From the NCBI RefSeq assembly GCF_024758705.1, contig NZ_CP096971.1, positions 682,001-746,000 of the forward strand: a stretch of 64,000 bases of DNA, read 5' to 3'. Shown here in pieces: positions 19,199-29,068 of the stretch (its first letter is position 1; every line of letters begins with the position of its first letter). The notes under the pieces were generated by a model. The model worked only from the letters and a program-made list of their open reading frames with translations, did not search any database and was not told the DNA's origin. Origin of the DNA: Sphingomonas sp. SUN019 (lineage in GTDB: Bacteria; Pseudomonadota; Alphaproteobacteria; Sphingomonadales; Sphingomonadaceae). The position numbers and the translations under genes are program-made.

Positions 19199-20215
19199 TC
19201 AGGAATCGGTCGCCCAGGCCCCGCGATCGGCGTTGCTCTGCTGGCCAGCGACGCGCGTTTCAGGCGCTGTGAGCCCAAGGATCGTCCAGTCCCCGCGCAC
19301 GTCGCGCGCGGTTTCGACGCAGCCTTGCGCGGCGTAGGCGTCGACTACATCGCCCGCCTGTTTCGACAACAGCCCCGCCAGCACGATCATCGCGCGCGGT
19401 GCGGCGATCGCGGCGACCTCCGCCGCCATCGCGATCAGCGGCCCGGCCAAGATGTTGGCGATGATCAGGTCGTAAGGCGCGTCCGCCTCGATCGCAGGAT
19501 CGCGCGCGCCATCGGCGACGATCAGGTGGATGTCCGCCATATCGTTCGCGACCATATTCTCGCGCGTCACGTCGATCGCGATGGCGTCGATGTCCGTCGC
19601 GGTTACCATCGCGTCAGGCCAGAGATGCCGTGCGGCGAAGGCGAGCACGCCGGTACCGGTGCCGAGGTCGATGACGTTCGTGAAACGCTCGCTCGCCAAG
19701 CCGTCGAGCATCGCCAGACACCCGGAGGTCGTGCCGTGGTGTCCGGTCCCGAACGCCTGACCCGCATCGATCAGGAACGCTCGCCCGCCCGGTGACGCCT
19801 CGACCGGATACGCGCTGGTGTGGACGACGAAGCGGCCTTCGCGGATCGGCTCCAGCCCGGACTGGCTCATCGCGACCCAATCGGCATCGTCGAGCGCGAC
19901 GATGACCGGCGCGACATCGCCCGCGCTCGGCGCCAGGGCGCGGATCGCCTCGATCAGCGCGGCCGACGGTGCACCCTCGACATAAGCGTCCAGCCGCCAG
20001 TGTTCGATGTCGTCCTCGACCTCCTCGGTCGTCATCAGCACTGCGTCGATCGCGAGATCATCTGCCGCATCAATAGCCTCCGCCTCTGTGCGGGTGCAGG
20101 GCAAAGTGACCTTCCACGAACCCGCCGACCCGGCCGTCGCCGGGCCGTCGGTCGACGCCGCGACCGCGGCATCGCCGGCCGGTCCGATAGCCGTCGGATG
20201 ACGCCTATCGGACAT
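19199..20215 (-). CDS. prmA: Ribosomal protein L11 methyltransferase
   Basis: 338 residues, start at ATG 20215 with GGAG seven bases ahead. Class I SAM methyltransferase that trimethylates L11. SAM motif I is VIDLGTGTGVLAF in the middle, preceded by the family loop GQAFGTGHHGTT and followed by the NPPY-like catalytic strand, here LIIANILAGPL. The first 35 residues are a non-conserved Ala/Gly-rich extension, so a later start is possible. It overlaps the end of the SDR gene by 11 bases. Confidence 0.9.
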   Translation of the reverse strand: MSDRRHPTAIGPAGDAAVAASTDGPATAGSAGSWKVTLPCTRTEAEAIDAADDLAIDAVLMTTEEVEDDIEHWRLDAYVEGAPSAALIEAIRALAPSAGDVAPVIVALDDADWVAMSQSGLEPIREGRFVVHTSAYPVEASPGGRAFLIDAGQAFGTGHHGTTSGCLAMLDGLASERFTNVIDLGTGTGVLAFAARHLWPDAMVTATDIDAIAIDVTRENMVANDMADIHLIVADGARDPAIEADAPYDLIIANILAGPLIAMAAEVAAIAAPRAMIVLAGLLSKQAGDVVDAYAAQGCVETARDVRGDWTILGLTAPETRVAGQQSNADRGAWATDS

Positions 20216-20900
20216 AGCTTGCTCCGTTCACATCGAGCACCGCGCCGGTCATCGAGGCGGGCGCATCCAGCGACAGCCACCGCGCCATTTCCGCGACCTC
20301 TTCCGGCATCGCCACGCGCCCGAGCGGGATGTCAGCGAGCAATTTGTCGCCGCCGCGGCTGTCGAGATAATCCTCCGCCATCCCCGTCATCGTGAAACCG
20401 GGACAGATTGCGAAGGCGAGGATGCCGTCCTTCGCATAGCCGCGCGCGATGGTCTTGGTCATCGCGACCATCCCCGCCTTCGACGCGGCATAATGCCAGT
20501 GCGCAGGCGAATCGCCACGATAGGCCGCGCGGCTGGCGACGTTGACAATCCGCCCCGGACACCCCCGCGCCTGCCAATGCTTCACCGCCAGACGGCAGAG
20601 CGTCGCCGAGGCGGTGAGGTTCACTCGCATCGTGCGCTCCCAGCCCGCCAGCCATTCGGCATCGTCGAGATCGATCGGCGTCGCCTCGAAGATCCCGGCA
20701 TTGTTGATCAGCACATCGACACTGCCGAGCTTCTTCAGCGCGGTATCCCACAGATGCGCAGGCCCGTCGGGCGTATCGAAATCGGCGGCGATACCGCTTG
20801 CGGTGCCGTGCCCGGCAAGCGTCAAGTCCGGAACGGACAGCGCCTGCGCGATCGCCGCGCCGATGCCGCGCGACGATCCGGTAAGGAGGATATTGGTCAT
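20205..20900 (-). CDS. Short-chain dehydrogenase/reductase
   Basis: 231 residues. Rossmann-fold NAD(P) motif TGSSRGIG (7-14), NNAG (66-69) and catalytic Ser123, Tyr137 and Lys141 (YAASK), with the typical PGF and C-terminal TGAVLDVNGA. A classical SDR acting on an unknown carbonyl or hydroxyl substrate. It precedes prmA on the same strand with overlap, so probably cotranscribed. Confidence 0.92.
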   Translation of the reverse strand: MTNILLTGSSRGIGAAIAQALSVPDLTLAGHGTASGIAADFDTPDGPAHLWDTALKKLGSVDVLINNAGIFEATPIDLDDAEWLAGWERTMRVNLTASATLCRLAVKHWQARGCPGRIVNVASRAAYRGDSPAHWHYAASKAGMVAMTKTIARGYAKDGILAFAICPGFTMTGMAEDYLDSRGGDKLLADIPLGRVAMPEEVAEMARWLSLDAPASMTGAVLDVNGASYVR

Positions 20901-20927
20901 GCGCGCGCCATAACGACGCGCGGCGGC

Positions 20928-22298
20928 TTACGCCACGTCGGCGGAAAATCCCTCCGCCGCACCCTTCAGCGCCGCAAGCCGATCGTCGATCGCCGCGAAT
21001 TCGCCGCGCAGCGCGTCGATGTCGGTCGCGTAACGCGTTCCGTCGTGCAGGATCGCGGCGATGTTGCCCGCCATCGAATCGGCGGCGAGCGCGGTTTCGT
21101 CGACCGCGGCGGTGATCGCGCCGACCGTCACGGCCTGCATCTCCATCGCGCGACGGATACGCGCGGCGGATTCCTGCACCTCTCCCACGGTCGCCTCGAT
21201 CGCCGCGCTGGTGTCGACCGTCGCGCGCGTCGCCGCCTGGATCGCGGCGATCTTGGCGGCGATGTCGTCGGTCGCGCGCGCGGTCTGGTTGGCGAGCGAT
21301 TTCACCTCCTGCGCCACCACCGCGAACCCGCGTCCCGCATCGCCCGCCCGCGCCGCCTCGATCGTCGCGTTCAACGCCAGCAGGTTCGTCTGCCCGGCGA
21401 TCTGACGGATCAGTCCCAGGATCGATTCGATTCCCTGCGCATGATCGCTCAGCGCCGCCGACGTGCTCGCCGCCTCGCCCGCCTGAGCGCTGGCTCGCGT
21501 CGCGATACCCGCCGCGGCCTCCACCTCCCCACGCGCATCCTCGATCGCGCGGATCAGGCCCGCCGCAGTCGTCGCCGCATCGCGCATCGCGACCGCCGAT
21601 TGTTCCGCCGCCGCTGCGACCTCGCTCGCGCGCGTCATCACTGCGCGCGCGGTCGTCGACGTGTCGGCCGCCTTGACCCGCACGCGTTCGCCCAGCGCCG
21701 CAGCGCCGTCGATCGCACCCGCGATCTGTTCCCGGAACGCCGCTGCCCGCACGACACGCTCATCGCGCGCGCGCGCCGCATCGGCATGCCCCAGATGCGA
21801 CGCCATGACGTCTGCTTCGACCAGGGCCATGCGCAGAACATAGTCGCTCAGCTGCCGCATTCGCGTGATGTCGCCCGCCAGCTTGCCCTCGATCCGTTCG
21901 AGCGTCTTCGAATAAGCGTTGGCCATCGCGGCGAGCAGCGCCGGCAGCGGTATGCCGGACGCCTGACTGTCAGCGGCGTGCCGCATGGCCAAAGAATGCC
22001 ACTTCTCACCCAGGGGATCGGCGTATTTGATCCGCGCATATTCGGCGCTGCGCGCGGTACGCTTGGCCAGCAGTTCGTCGGTGAAGTGGCCGCGGATATG
22101 GGTCGTCGCATCAAGCGCCAGGTAGCGCGCCCAGAACGACGCCGCGATATCATGCCAATCGTCGTCGTTCAGCATCGCGCTGATCTCGGCAAAGCCCGCC
22201 AGGACCGCGGCATCCCAGCGATAGTCGCGAACGTGCTCCGTCAGGCTGCGTTCGTCGCCGCTCCATGCGCCCATTGCCAGGCTGCTATTGTCGCTCAT
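20928..22298 (-). CDS. Cytoplasmic methyl-accepting chemotaxis protein, globin-like sensor
   Basis: 456 residues, no membrane segment. Residues 1-190 form an all-helical sensor domain. It resembles protoglobin-type sensors of soluble receptors: [22 protein letters not shown], then a candidate proximal His (about His107) before [12 protein letters not shown]. Residues about 200-450 are the MCP signalling coiled coil with the hairpin tip [18 protein letters not shown] and [11 protein letters not shown]. Such receptors signal through CheA/CheW; no che genes are near. Heme binding is inferred from pattern only. A paralogue follows upstream at 22349-23719. Confidence 0.85.
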   Translation of the reverse strand: MSDNSSLAMGAWSGDERSLTEHVRDYRWDAAVLAGFAEISAMLNDDDWHDIAASFWARYLALDATTHIRGHFTDELLAKRTARSAEYARIKYADPLGEKWHSLAMRHAADSQASGIPLPALLAAMANAYSKTLERIEGKLAGDITRMRQLSDYVLRMALVEADVMASHLGHADAARARDERVVRAAAFREQIAGAIDGAAALGERVRVKAADTSTTARAVMTRASEVAAAAEQSAVAMRDAATTAAGLIRAIEDARGEVEAAAGIATRASAQAGEAASTSAALSDHAQGIESILGLIRQIAGQTNLLALNATIEAARAGDAGRGFAVVAQEVKSLANQTARATDDIAAKIAAIQAATRATVDTSAAIEATVGEVQESAARIRRAMEMQAVTVGAITAAVDETALAADSMAGNIAAILHDGTRYATDIDALRGEFAAIDDRLAALKGAAEGFSADVA

Positions 22299-22348
22299 CT
22301 CAATCCCCTGCCTCGTTCGCGTCGCGCTGCCGGCGACGTTCGTTTCCG

Positions 22349-23719
22349 TCAGGCCGCGACCTTGGCGGCGAATTCTCCTGCGCCGTCCTGCAGCGCGCCC
22401 AGCCGGCCCGCGAGCGAATCGAACCCCGCGCCAAGCGAATCGATCTCGCTGGCGACCGTTTCGGTATCCTCGCGGATCGCAGCGATTGTGTTCGACATCG
22501 AATCCGCCGCCAACGCGGTTTCATCGACCGCGGCGGTGATCGCGGTGACCGTCTGCGCCTGCGCCTCCATCGCGCGGCGGATGCGCGTCGCCGATTCCTG
22601 GACCTCGGTGACGGTCGCCTTGATATTGGCATTAGTGTCGACCGTGATGCGCGTCGCGGACTGGATCGCCGCGATCTTGCCAGCGATATCGTCGGTCGCG
22701 CGCGCGGTCTGGTTGGCGAGGCTTTTTACCTCCTGCGCCACCACCGCGAACCCGCGCCCCGCGTCGCCCGCGCGCGCCGCCTCGATCGTGGCGTTCAGCG
22801 CCAGCAGGTTGGTCTGTCCGGCGATGTCGCGGATCAGGCCCAGGATCGATTCGATCGATTTGGCGTGATCGGACAATGTTTCGCTCATGCCGACCGCCTG
22901 CCCGGCCTGGCCGCTGGCGCGGGTGGCGATCTCGGCTGCTACCTCGACCTCGCTGCGCGCGTCCTCGATCGCGCGGATCAGGCCCGCCGCGGTGGAGGCG
23001 GCGTCGCGCATCGCGACCGCGGATTGCTCGGCTGCGGCGGCGACTTCGCTCGCCTTGCCCAGCACGCCGCGCGCCGACGACGACGCGCCCGATGCCTGCA
23101 CGCGCAGCAATCCGCCCTCGCCGGTGGCTTCCTGCACCGTCGCGGCGATACCCTGGCGGAACTCCGCCGCCAGCCGGTCGCGCGCGACCTGTGCGCTGTG
23201 CTTGCGGTATTCGTTGTAGATCGCGACGGTGATTTCGCCTTCCATCGCCGACAGCCGCATGAGCGTGTCGATCATTCCCGGCAGACGGGGATCGTCACGC
23301 GTGACCCGGCGGATCAGCACCTCCAGCGCGGCGCGGTCGCTGGCGCTGATCATCGACAGCAACGCCATCGGCTGCACGTCGGCGGTGTAGGCGGCGGCGA
23401 CCGAGCGTTCGACCGATTCGATCCACGCGCGCGCCGACGTGCCGAGAAACCGGTTCTCCAGAAACACGCAGCCGACATCGATCATCTTCGCATTGTCGGC
23501 GGGCGCCCACACGCGTTCGTCGGCGAAGCAGCGCAGCCATTGCTGCCAATATGCCTCCGACACCATGCGGATTTCTGGGAGCAATACCTCCCACACCTGG
23601 CGGCTGGCGTCGGCCAGCGTTCCGTCGAAATCGAACGCGCGCAGCCGCGCGGTCAGATCGACCGCGGCAGCGATCGATCCGGGAACTGGCAGATCGCTGG
23701 GCGTCTGGTCGCTGGACAA
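22349..23719 (-). CDS. Cytoplasmic methyl-accepting chemotaxis protein (paralogue)
   Basis: 456 residues from a TTG start at 23719, with GGAG nine bases ahead; no ATG fits. Same architecture as its neighbour. Its signalling half is nearly identical in protein and DNA (for example the [18 protein letters not shown] tip), while the N-terminal sensor half is clearly diverged. At the position matching the neighbour's candidate heme His the sequence reads [14 protein letters not shown], with no His, so this copy probably does not bind heme in the same way. Soluble receptor; input unknown. Confidence 0.85.
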   Translation of the reverse strand: MSSDQTPSDLPVPGSIAAAVDLTARLRAFDFDGTLADASRQVWEVLLPEIRMVSEAYWQQWLRCFADERVWAPADNAKMIDVGCVFLENRFLGTSARAWIESVERSVAAAYTADVQPMALLSMISASDRAALEVLIRRVTRDDPRLPGMIDTLMRLSAMEGEITVAIYNEYRKHSAQVARDRLAAEFRQGIAATVQEATGEGGLLRVQASGASSSARGVLGKASEVAAAAEQSAVAMRDAASTAAGLIRAIEDARSEVEVAAEIATRASGQAGQAVGMSETLSDHAKSIESILGLIRDIAGQTNLLALNATIEAARAGDAGRGFAVVAQEVKSLANQTARATDDIAGKIAAIQSATRITVDTNANIKATVTEVQESATRIRRAMEAQAQTVTAITAAVDETALAADSMSNTIAAIREDTETVASEIDSLGAGFDSLAGRLGALQDGAGEFAAKVAA

Positions 23720-23867
23720 GGTGGAATGCTCCGTCGTTCGGGTTCTGAGCTGGAGCTACGCCTGCAATGGTTAAGGCGCGGTTAGGGTCTGCCCGCGGGT
23801 TGCATCGCAGCCTGCGTGACCGCATAGACCGCGCCGAACCGTCGGCTCACCGCACAGGACGCATATC

Positions 23868-24305
23868 TTGGCTTCCACTCCAGACCGCCCCAAATCCCGG
23901 CCGCGCAGCCCGCACCTGTTCAGCGGGCCGTTCGCGATCCATTACCGCTGGAGCGCGGCGATGCTGGTGTCGATCCTGCACCGCGCGACGGGCGACGGCA
24001 TGGCGACCGTCGGCATGGCGCTGCTGGTATGGTGGCTCGCCGCGATCGCCGCGGGCGGGGCTGCCTATGCGAATTTCGTCGACACCTTCACCTACGGCGA
24101 TGGACGGCTGAACATCCTTGGCTGGGTGATCGGGGTCGGGCTCACCTTCGCGCTGTTCCAGCACATGATGAGCGGCATCCGCCACTTGGTCATGGATACC
24201 GGCGCGGCGTTCGAGCTGAAGGCGAACAAGACCTTCGCGATGATGACGATGGTCGCCTCCACGCTGCTGACGATCGTGTTCTGGCTTTATCTGGGGGTGA
24301 AGTGA
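23868..24305 (+). CDS. sdhC: Succinate dehydrogenase cytochrome b556 subunit
   Basis: 145 residues from a TTG start at 23868 (AGGAC upstream; no in-frame ATG before the conserved region). Membrane anchor of complex II, three membrane helices. SILHRATG (Ser35, Arg39) is the quinone-site signature, and His99 in FQHMMSGIRHL matches the heme b ligand of E. coli SdhC (AYHVVVGIRH). First gene of sdhCDA; its TGA overlaps the sdhD ATG (TGATG). Confidence 0.92.
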   Translation: MASTPDRPKSRPRSPHLFSGPFAIHYRWSAAMLVSILHRATGDGMATVGMALLVWWLAAIAAGGAAYANFVDTFTYGDGRLNILGWVIGVGLTFALFQHMMSGIRHLVMDTGAAFELKANKTFAMMTMVASTLLTIVFWLYLGVK

Positions 24306-24688
24306 TGGGATCGGGAACGTCGCTCGGCCGCGTCCGCGGGCTCGGGTCCGCGCATGAAGGCGTGCATCACTGGTGGCACCAGAAGCTGACCGCGGGGACG
24401 AACCTGTTCCTGATGAGCTGGCTGATGATCTCGATCGCGCGGCTGCCGGGATACGATCATGCCGCCGTCGTGACCTGGCTGTCGTCGGCGTGGGTCGCGG
24501 TGCCGATGGCGCTGCTGATCGTGTCGGTCTGCTACCATTTCCGCCTCGGGCTGCAGGTGGTGATCGAGGACTACATGCATGACGCCGGGCGCGTCGTGTC
24601 GATCGTCCTGCTGAACGTCTTCGTCGCCGCGGTCGCGGCCACCGCCCTCTTCGCGATCCTGAAGGTCGCCCTTGGAGCAGCCGCCTGA
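24305..24688 (+). CDS. sdhD: Succinate dehydrogenase hydrophobic anchor subunit
   Basis: 127 residues. Three hydrophobic helices (about 33-50, 56-76 and 97-122). [10 protein letters not shown] near the N-terminus and [13 protein letters not shown] are the usual SdhD motifs, with the second His a possible heme ligand and Tyr/Asp of the DY pair near the quinone. Overlaps sdhC and sdhA by one base on each side, so the three are translated in step. Confidence 0.92.
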   Translation: MGSGTSLGRVRGLGSAHEGVHHWWHQKLTAGTNLFLMSWLMISIARLPGYDHAAVVTWLSSAWVAVPMALLIVSVCYHFRLGLQVVIEDYMHDAGRVVSIVLLNVFVAAVAATALFAILKVALGAAA

Positions 24689-26490
24689 TGCCTGCCGCGT
24701 ACAAGATCATCGATCACACCTATGACGCGGTCGTCGTCGGCGCGGGCGGTTCGGGCCTGCGCGCCGCGATGGGCATTGCGGAGAGCGGGCTGAAGACCGC
24801 CTGCATCACGAAGGTGTTCCCGACGCGGTCGCATACCGTCGCCGCGCAGGGCGGGATCGCGGCCAGTCTCGGCAACAACTCGCCCGATCACTGGACCTGG
24901 CATATGTACGATACCGTCAAGGGATCGGACTGGCTCGGCGACCAGGACGCGATCGAGTATATGGTGCGCGAGGCCCCTGCCGCCGTCTATGAACTTGAAA
25001 ACGCAGGCGTGCCGTTCAGCCGCAACGAGGACGGCACGATCTATCAGCGCCCGTTCGGCGGCCACATGCAGAACATGGGCGAAGGGCCGCCGGTCCAGCG
25101 CACCGCCGCCGCCGCCGACCGCACCGGCCACGCGATGCTCCACGCTTTGTACCAGCAGAGCCTGAAGTACGACACCGACTTCTACGTCGAATATTTCGCG
25201 CTCGACCTGATCATGGAGAACGGTGTCTGCCGCGGCGTCATTGCGCTGTGCATGGACGACGGCAGCATCCACCGCTTCCGCGCGCACCAGACGGTACTGG
25301 CGACCGGCGGCTACGGGCGCTGCTATTTCTCCGCCACATCTGCGCACACCTGCACCGGCGACGGCGGCGGGATGGTGTTGCGCGCCGGGCTGCCGCTGCA
25401 GGACATGGAGTTCATCCAGTTCCACCCGACCGGCATCTACGGCGCGGGCGTGCTGATCACCGAAGGCGCGCGCGGCGAAGGCGGGTATCTGACCAATTCC
25501 GAGGGCGAGCGGTTCATGGAACGCTATGCCCCCAGCGCCAAGGATCTGGCGTCGCGCGACGTCGTCAGCCGCTCGATGGCGATGGAAATGCGCGAGGGCC
25601 GCGGCGTGGGCAAGGAGAAGGATCACATCTTCCTCCATCTCGACCATATCGACCCGAAGGTGCTGCACGAACGCCTGCCCGGCATCACCGAGACGGGCAA
25701 GATCTTCGCCGGCGTCGACCTGACGCGGCAGCCTTTGCCGGTGACGCCGACGGTCCATTACAACATGGGCGGCATCCCGACGAACTTCCACGGCGAGGTC
25801 GTGAACCTGGTCGACGGCAATCCCGATACGGTCGTGCCGGGGCTGTTCGCGGTCGGCGAAGCGGCGTGCGTATCGGTCCACGGCGCGAACCGCCTGGGCT
25901 CCAATTCGCTGATCGACCTGGTCGTGTTCGGCCGCGCCACCGGCCTGCGGATCAAGGACCAGTTGAAGCCGCTGACCCCGCACAACCCGCTGCCGGGCGG
26001 ATCGGAGGACATGGCGCTCGGCCGCCTCGACAAGTTCCGCAACGCGAGCGGCGGATCGCCGACCGCCGACATCCGCCTCGACATGCAGCGCACGATGCAG
26101 AAGCATTGCGCGGTGTTCCGCGACAATGCGCTGCTGAACGAGGGCACCGCGAAGATCGCCGAGATCTACGGCCGCATGACCGACGTGGGCGTGACGGACC
26201 GCAGCCTGATCTGGAACACCGATCTGGTCGAGACGCTGGAACTCGACAACCTCATCGCGCAGGCGAAAGTGACGATCGATTCAGCCGCCAACCGCAAGGA
26301 ATCGCGCGGCGCGCACGTCAACGAAGACTATCCCGACCGCGACGATGCGAACTGGATGAAGCACACCATCACCACCTTCGAAGGCTGGGGCGGCACCGGC
26401 GGCGCGACCAACATCGATTACCGCCCGGTCCACGACTACACGCTCACCGACGACGTGGAGTATATCAAGCCGAAGAAGCGGGTTTATTGA
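24688..26490 (+). CDS. sdhA: Succinate dehydrogenase flavoprotein subunit
   Basis: 600 residues, full length. FAD-binding [10 protein letters not shown] (18-27), covalent FAD His49 in [10 protein letters not shown], and substrate-site motifs [17 protein letters not shown] and the C-terminal YIKPKKRVY. Oxidises succinate to fumarate and passes electrons to SdhB. The C-terminus is intact, so the foreign-looking gene that begins at the next base has not damaged it. sdhB is not next; it lies 4.8 kb downstream. Confidence 0.97.
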   Translation: MPAAYKIIDHTYDAVVVGAGGSGLRAAMGIAESGLKTACITKVFPTRSHTVAAQGGIAASLGNNSPDHWTWHMYDTVKGSDWLGDQDAIEYMVREAPAAVYELENAGVPFSRNEDGTIYQRPFGGHMQNMGEGPPVQRTAAAADRTGHAMLHALYQQSLKYDTDFYVEYFALDLIMENGVCRGVIALCMDDGSIHRFRAHQTVLATGGYGRCYFSATSAHTCTGDGGGMVLRAGLPLQDMEFIQFHPTGIYGAGVLITEGARGEGGYLTNSEGERFMERYAPSAKDLASRDVVSRSMAMEMREGRGVGKEKDHIFLHLDHIDPKVLHERLPGITETGKIFAGVDLTRQPLPVTPTVHYNMGGIPTNFHGEVVNLVDGNPDTVVPGLFAVGEAACVSVHGANRLGSNSLIDLVVFGRATGLRIKDQLKPLTPHNPLPGGSEDMALGRLDKFRNASGGSPTADIRLDMQRTMQKHCAVFRDNALLNEGTAKIAEIYGRMTDVGVTDRSLIWNTDLVETLELDNLIAQAKVTIDSAANRKESRGAHVNEDYPDRDDANWMKHTITTFEGWGGTGGATNIDYRPVHDYTLTDDVEYIKPKKRVY

Positions 26491-26745
26491 GTGGCAGGTC
26501 ACTACAGATTAGGCCCGAAACTAGCGGCGACGCCCGGCAGCGTAATGGATATTATCCGCGGATTTGTTGCGCAGGATCCCGGAATATCTCATTCAAGACT
26601 TCTCGGGAAAATGATTGCGCGTGGGAGAAAGAACTGGCCTGATAAAGTCGTTCGCGCAAATAGCGTGCAGGGCGTTGGTTCGGAGAAATGGTGCGAAGGT
26701 TATATAAACGGGGCGGTACGCGAAACATATTTGATTAGAGACTAG
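26491..26745 (+). CDS. Small AT-rich orphan protein after sdhA
   Basis: 84 residues from a GTG directly abutting the sdhA TGA. No recognised family. The sequence is basic and soluble, with SHSRLLGKMIARGRKNWPDK and a C-terminal WCEGYINGAVRETYLIRD segment; a small winged-helix-like DNA-binding fold is possible but not shown. Composition is AT-richer than its neighbours (26581-26640 has 28 G/C in 60). It reads like acquired DNA placed at an operon joint. A 10-bp palindrome AGACTAGTCT covers its stop. Confidence 0.5.
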   Translation: MAGHYRLGPKLAATPGSVMDIIRGFVAQDPGISHSRLLGKMIARGRKNWPDKVVRANSVQGVGSEKWCEGYINGAVRETYLIRD

Positions 26746-26754
26746 TCTTCTGCG

Positions 26755-27075
26755 TTACGCCGCAAACATCTGTCCTAAAACCTCCAGCAATGCGCGCATC
26801 GCCGCCGCGTCGATCCGGCCCAGCCGCGCCGTCAGCCGCTTTCGATCGACCGTCCGCATCTGATCGGGGAGGATCAACCCGTCTTTCCGCCGGAATCGCA
26901 CCGGAACGCGGAACGGCGCGGGGTGGCTTCCCGATGTCATCGGCGCGACGATCGTGGTTCGGAGATGCGCGTTCATTTCATCGGGCGAGACGATCACGCA
27001 GGGGCGCGTCTTTTGTATCTCACTGCCGACGGTCGGGTCGAGCGCGACGAGCCAGACTTCGCCGCGCTTCACCAC
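26755..27075 (-). CDS. MazF/PemK-family toxin (mRNA endoribonuclease)
   Basis: 106 residues. Two adjacent GTG codons (27075 and 27072) can start it; the second makes a GTGA overlap with the antitoxin stop. PemK/MazF fold: RGEVWLVALDPTVGSEIQKTRPCVIVSPD, given here in part (GEVWLVALDP, KTRPCVIVS), then the conserved TTIVAPMTS strand and LILPDQMRTVDRKRL. These toxins cleave RNA at short motifs. It follows the AbrB-type antitoxin in the usual order. Confidence 0.9.
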   Translation of the reverse strand: MVKRGEVWLVALDPTVGSEIQKTRPCVIVSPDEMNAHLRTTIVAPMTSGSHPAPFRVPVRFRRKDGLILPDQMRTVDRKRLTARLGRIDAAAMRALLEVLGQMFAA

Positions 27076-27335
27076 GTCAGGTCGCTGTCGTCCTCGTTAG
27101 CGAACGCGCGCCAGGCGATTTCGTCTTCGGTTTCGTGCTCCGCCACGATCGCCGCTGCTTCGGCCCAGCCCGCACGTGCGCCAGAGGCAATGGGCGTGCC
27201 GATCAACTTGCCGTTCTCCACGCGCAGGTCGATTTCCGCACCGATGGCAAGGCCGATCTCACCTAGGATCGCTCGCGGAACGATGATCCCGGTCGAGTTT
27301 CCCATCTTGCGTAGCGCGGTTTGCATGGTCCTCAT
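27069..27335 (-). CDS. MazE-like AbrB/SpoVT antitoxin
   Basis: 88 residues (ATG 27335; ATG 27326 also possible). The N-terminal swapped-hairpin DNA-binding domain shows KMGNSTGIIVPRAIL and EIDLRVENGKL; the C-terminal acidic tail (about 55-88) would wrap the toxin. It precedes the toxin with a short overlap, as in mazEF, and probably represses its own operon. Confidence 0.9.
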   Translation of the reverse strand: MRTMQTALRKMGNSTGIIVPRAILGEIGLAIGAEIDLRVENGKLIGTPIASGARAGWAEAAAIVAEHETEDEIAWRAFANEDDSDLTW

Positions 27336-27363
27336 TTAGCAGCGCCTCGCTGTTACCACAAGG

Positions 27364-27960
27364 TTATAACAATCGCGCTACCGCCGCCCGCACCAACGGT
27401 ATCCTGTCGTTGCCGAAATACATGTCGCCGCCGCCGACGAAGATCGTCGGCGAACCGAAGCCGCCGCGGGCGATGAGTTCTTCGGTGTTGGTGCGGAGTT
27501 GGGCCTTTACCGCGTCGGTCGCGATGGCGGCGAAGAGGGCTTCGGGATCGATCCCGACGTCTCGAGCGATCTCGGCCAGCACCGCCTCCTGCGAGATGTC
27601 GCGGTCTTCGGTCCAATAGGCTTCGAATGCGCGCCGCGCGAAGGGCACGCAGTCCTGCCCCAGCCAGCAGCAGGCGCGCATCGCCTTTACGCTGTTGACC
27701 GGAAAGACGCTGGGCGGGAAGTTGATCGTCAGGCCCTGCAGCCGCGCCCAATCGGCCAGATCCTTCTTCATGTAGCGCGCCTTCGCCGGGACCGGATGGG
27801 CGCGGCTTTCGTATACCGATCCGTTGACCGTGTTGAACACGCCACCGACCAGGATCGGCTTCCATGCGATCGGCACGCCCATTTCGGCCGCAAGCGGCTG
27901 GATGCTTTCGAAGGCCAGCCACGTCCACGGGCTCGACACGTCGAAAAAGAATTCGATCAC
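27364..27960 (-). CDS. 2-hydroxychromene-2-carboxylate isomerase-like (DsbA/GST-kappa fold)
   Basis: 198 residues from GTG 27960, with GGAGGGG six bases ahead. The domain opens with FFFDVSSPWTWLA, where Ser replaces the thioredoxin Cys, as in HCCA isomerases and GST kappa. KARYMKKDLADWA and GGFGSPTIFVGGGDMYFGNDR (shortened) are family motifs. Characterised members are glutathione-dependent isomerases in naphthalene breakdown, but such genes are common without aromatic pathways; the substrate here is unknown. Divergent from the C13 peptidase. Confidence 0.85.
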   Translation of the reverse strand: MIEFFFDVSSPWTWLAFESIQPLAAEMGVPIAWKPILVGGVFNTVNGSVYESRAHPVPAKARYMKKDLADWARLQGLTINFPPSVFPVNSVKAMRACCWLGQDCVPFARRAFEAYWTEDRDISQEAVLAEIARDVGIDPEALFAAIATDAVKAQLRTNTEELIARGGFGSPTIFVGGGDMYFGNDRIPLVRAAVARLL

Positions 27961-28063
27961 ATGCCCCTCCTTTTGCGACCAAGCTTTGCTTAGGTCGCGC
28001 CAAGCCACAAGCGCTTGCGAAACGGACGCCCGCCCGCGACAGTCGCGCGAAAGGGGATCGCGC

Positions 28064-29032
28064 GTGAAGGCTTTGCTGTCGTTGCTGTTGGCCACGCTCG
28101 CCGCTTCGTCGTCCGCGCAGACGTACCAGCCGATACAGCACACCCAGCAGCCGCCGCCGATCATGGCGGGCGATGGCCGCGAGGCGCTGGCGCAGGCGGA
28201 CCTCGGCATCATGGTCGAGCGCGACCGGCCCGCGGCGTGGAGCCTGGCCGAACATCGCCGTCTGACCGCCGCGATTGCCGCGATCGGGCCGCAGCGCAAA
28301 GGGACCGTCGACGCGTTTGTCGTCGTCGCCGCGCTGGACAGCGATGCGGTGTTCGGGCGCGAGGCGCGCGCTGCGTTCGACGTGCTCACCCGCCGCTATG
28401 GCGCGAAGGGCCGCGCGATCCTGCTCGCCGGGACCGACGGTGCACGCGACAGCGACCGGCCGATGGGCAGTCCGCAATCGCTGTCGCTCGCGCTGGCGCG
28501 CGTCGCCGAACAGATGGACCACGCCGAAGACGTGCTGGTCCTCTACACCACGTCGCACGGCGTGCCGTTCGGCCTCTACTATAACGACGGCGATCAGGGA
28601 TATGGCGCGATCTCGCCGTCGCGACTGTGGGGGCAGCTATCGACGCTCGGCATCCGCAACCGGCTGCTCATCATCAGCGCGTGTTATTCGGGCGTGTTCG
28701 TGCCGACGCTGTCGTCGGACACCACTGCGATCCTGACCGCGTCGTCGGCCGACCGCACCAGTTTCGGCTGTCAGGCCGACAGCGACTGGACCTTCTTCGG
28801 CGACGCGCTGATCAATCAGGCGCTGCGCAAGCCGCAACCGCTGGCAGCGGCGGCGAGCGAGGCGGGCGCCCTGGTCGCGTCGTGGGAAAAGACCGGCAAG
28901 CTGAAGCCTTCCGAACCGCAAGTGTCGATCGGCGACGGCGCGAAGGCGTGGATCGCCGCGCTCGAACGCGCGCTGCCCGCCGCCTCCGCGCCGGTCGGCA
29001 CGCCCGCGATCAACGTCCTGGCAAAAAAATAG
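28064..29032 (+). CDS. Exported C13 (legumain-like) cysteine peptidase
   Basis: 322 residues from GTG 28064, with AAGGGG ahead and a signal peptide immediately after (LLSLLLATLAASSSAQ, cleavage near residue 19). Clan CD catalytic dyad: His165-Gly in LYTTSHGVP and Cys207 in IISACYSG. Bacterial C13 peptidases are little studied; eukaryotic relatives cut after Asn or act as GPI transamidase. Predicted periplasmic. It is followed by a ClpP-like gene 36 bases later on the same strand. Confidence 0.85.
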   Translation: MKALLSLLLATLAASSSAQTYQPIQHTQQPPPIMAGDGREALAQADLGIMVERDRPAAWSLAEHRRLTAAIAAIGPQRKGTVDAFVVVAALDSDAVFGREARAAFDVLTRRYGAKGRAILLAGTDGARDSDRPMGSPQSLSLALARVAEQMDHAEDVLVLYTTSHGVPFGLYYNDGDQGYGAISPSRLWGQLSTLGIRNRLLIISACYSGVFVPTLSSDTTAILTASSADRTSFGCQADSDWTFFGDALINQALRKPQPLAAAASEAGALVASWEKTGKLKPSEPQVSIGDGAKAWIAALERALPAASAPVGTPAINVLAKK

Positions 29033-29068
29033 CGGGAACTCCGCGGCCCGGCGTCGGTTCGCCGCGCC

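Noticed and set aside
20493..22868. Long plus-strand open frame opposite the SDR and chemoreceptor genes
   Set aside because: Arg/Gly-rich, no family, spans several real genes on the other strand; an artefact of high GC.
26491..27340. Insertion sequence or prophage remnant behind sdhA
   Set aside because: No transposase, integrase or terminal inverted repeats were seen; only the TA pair and orphan support acquisition.
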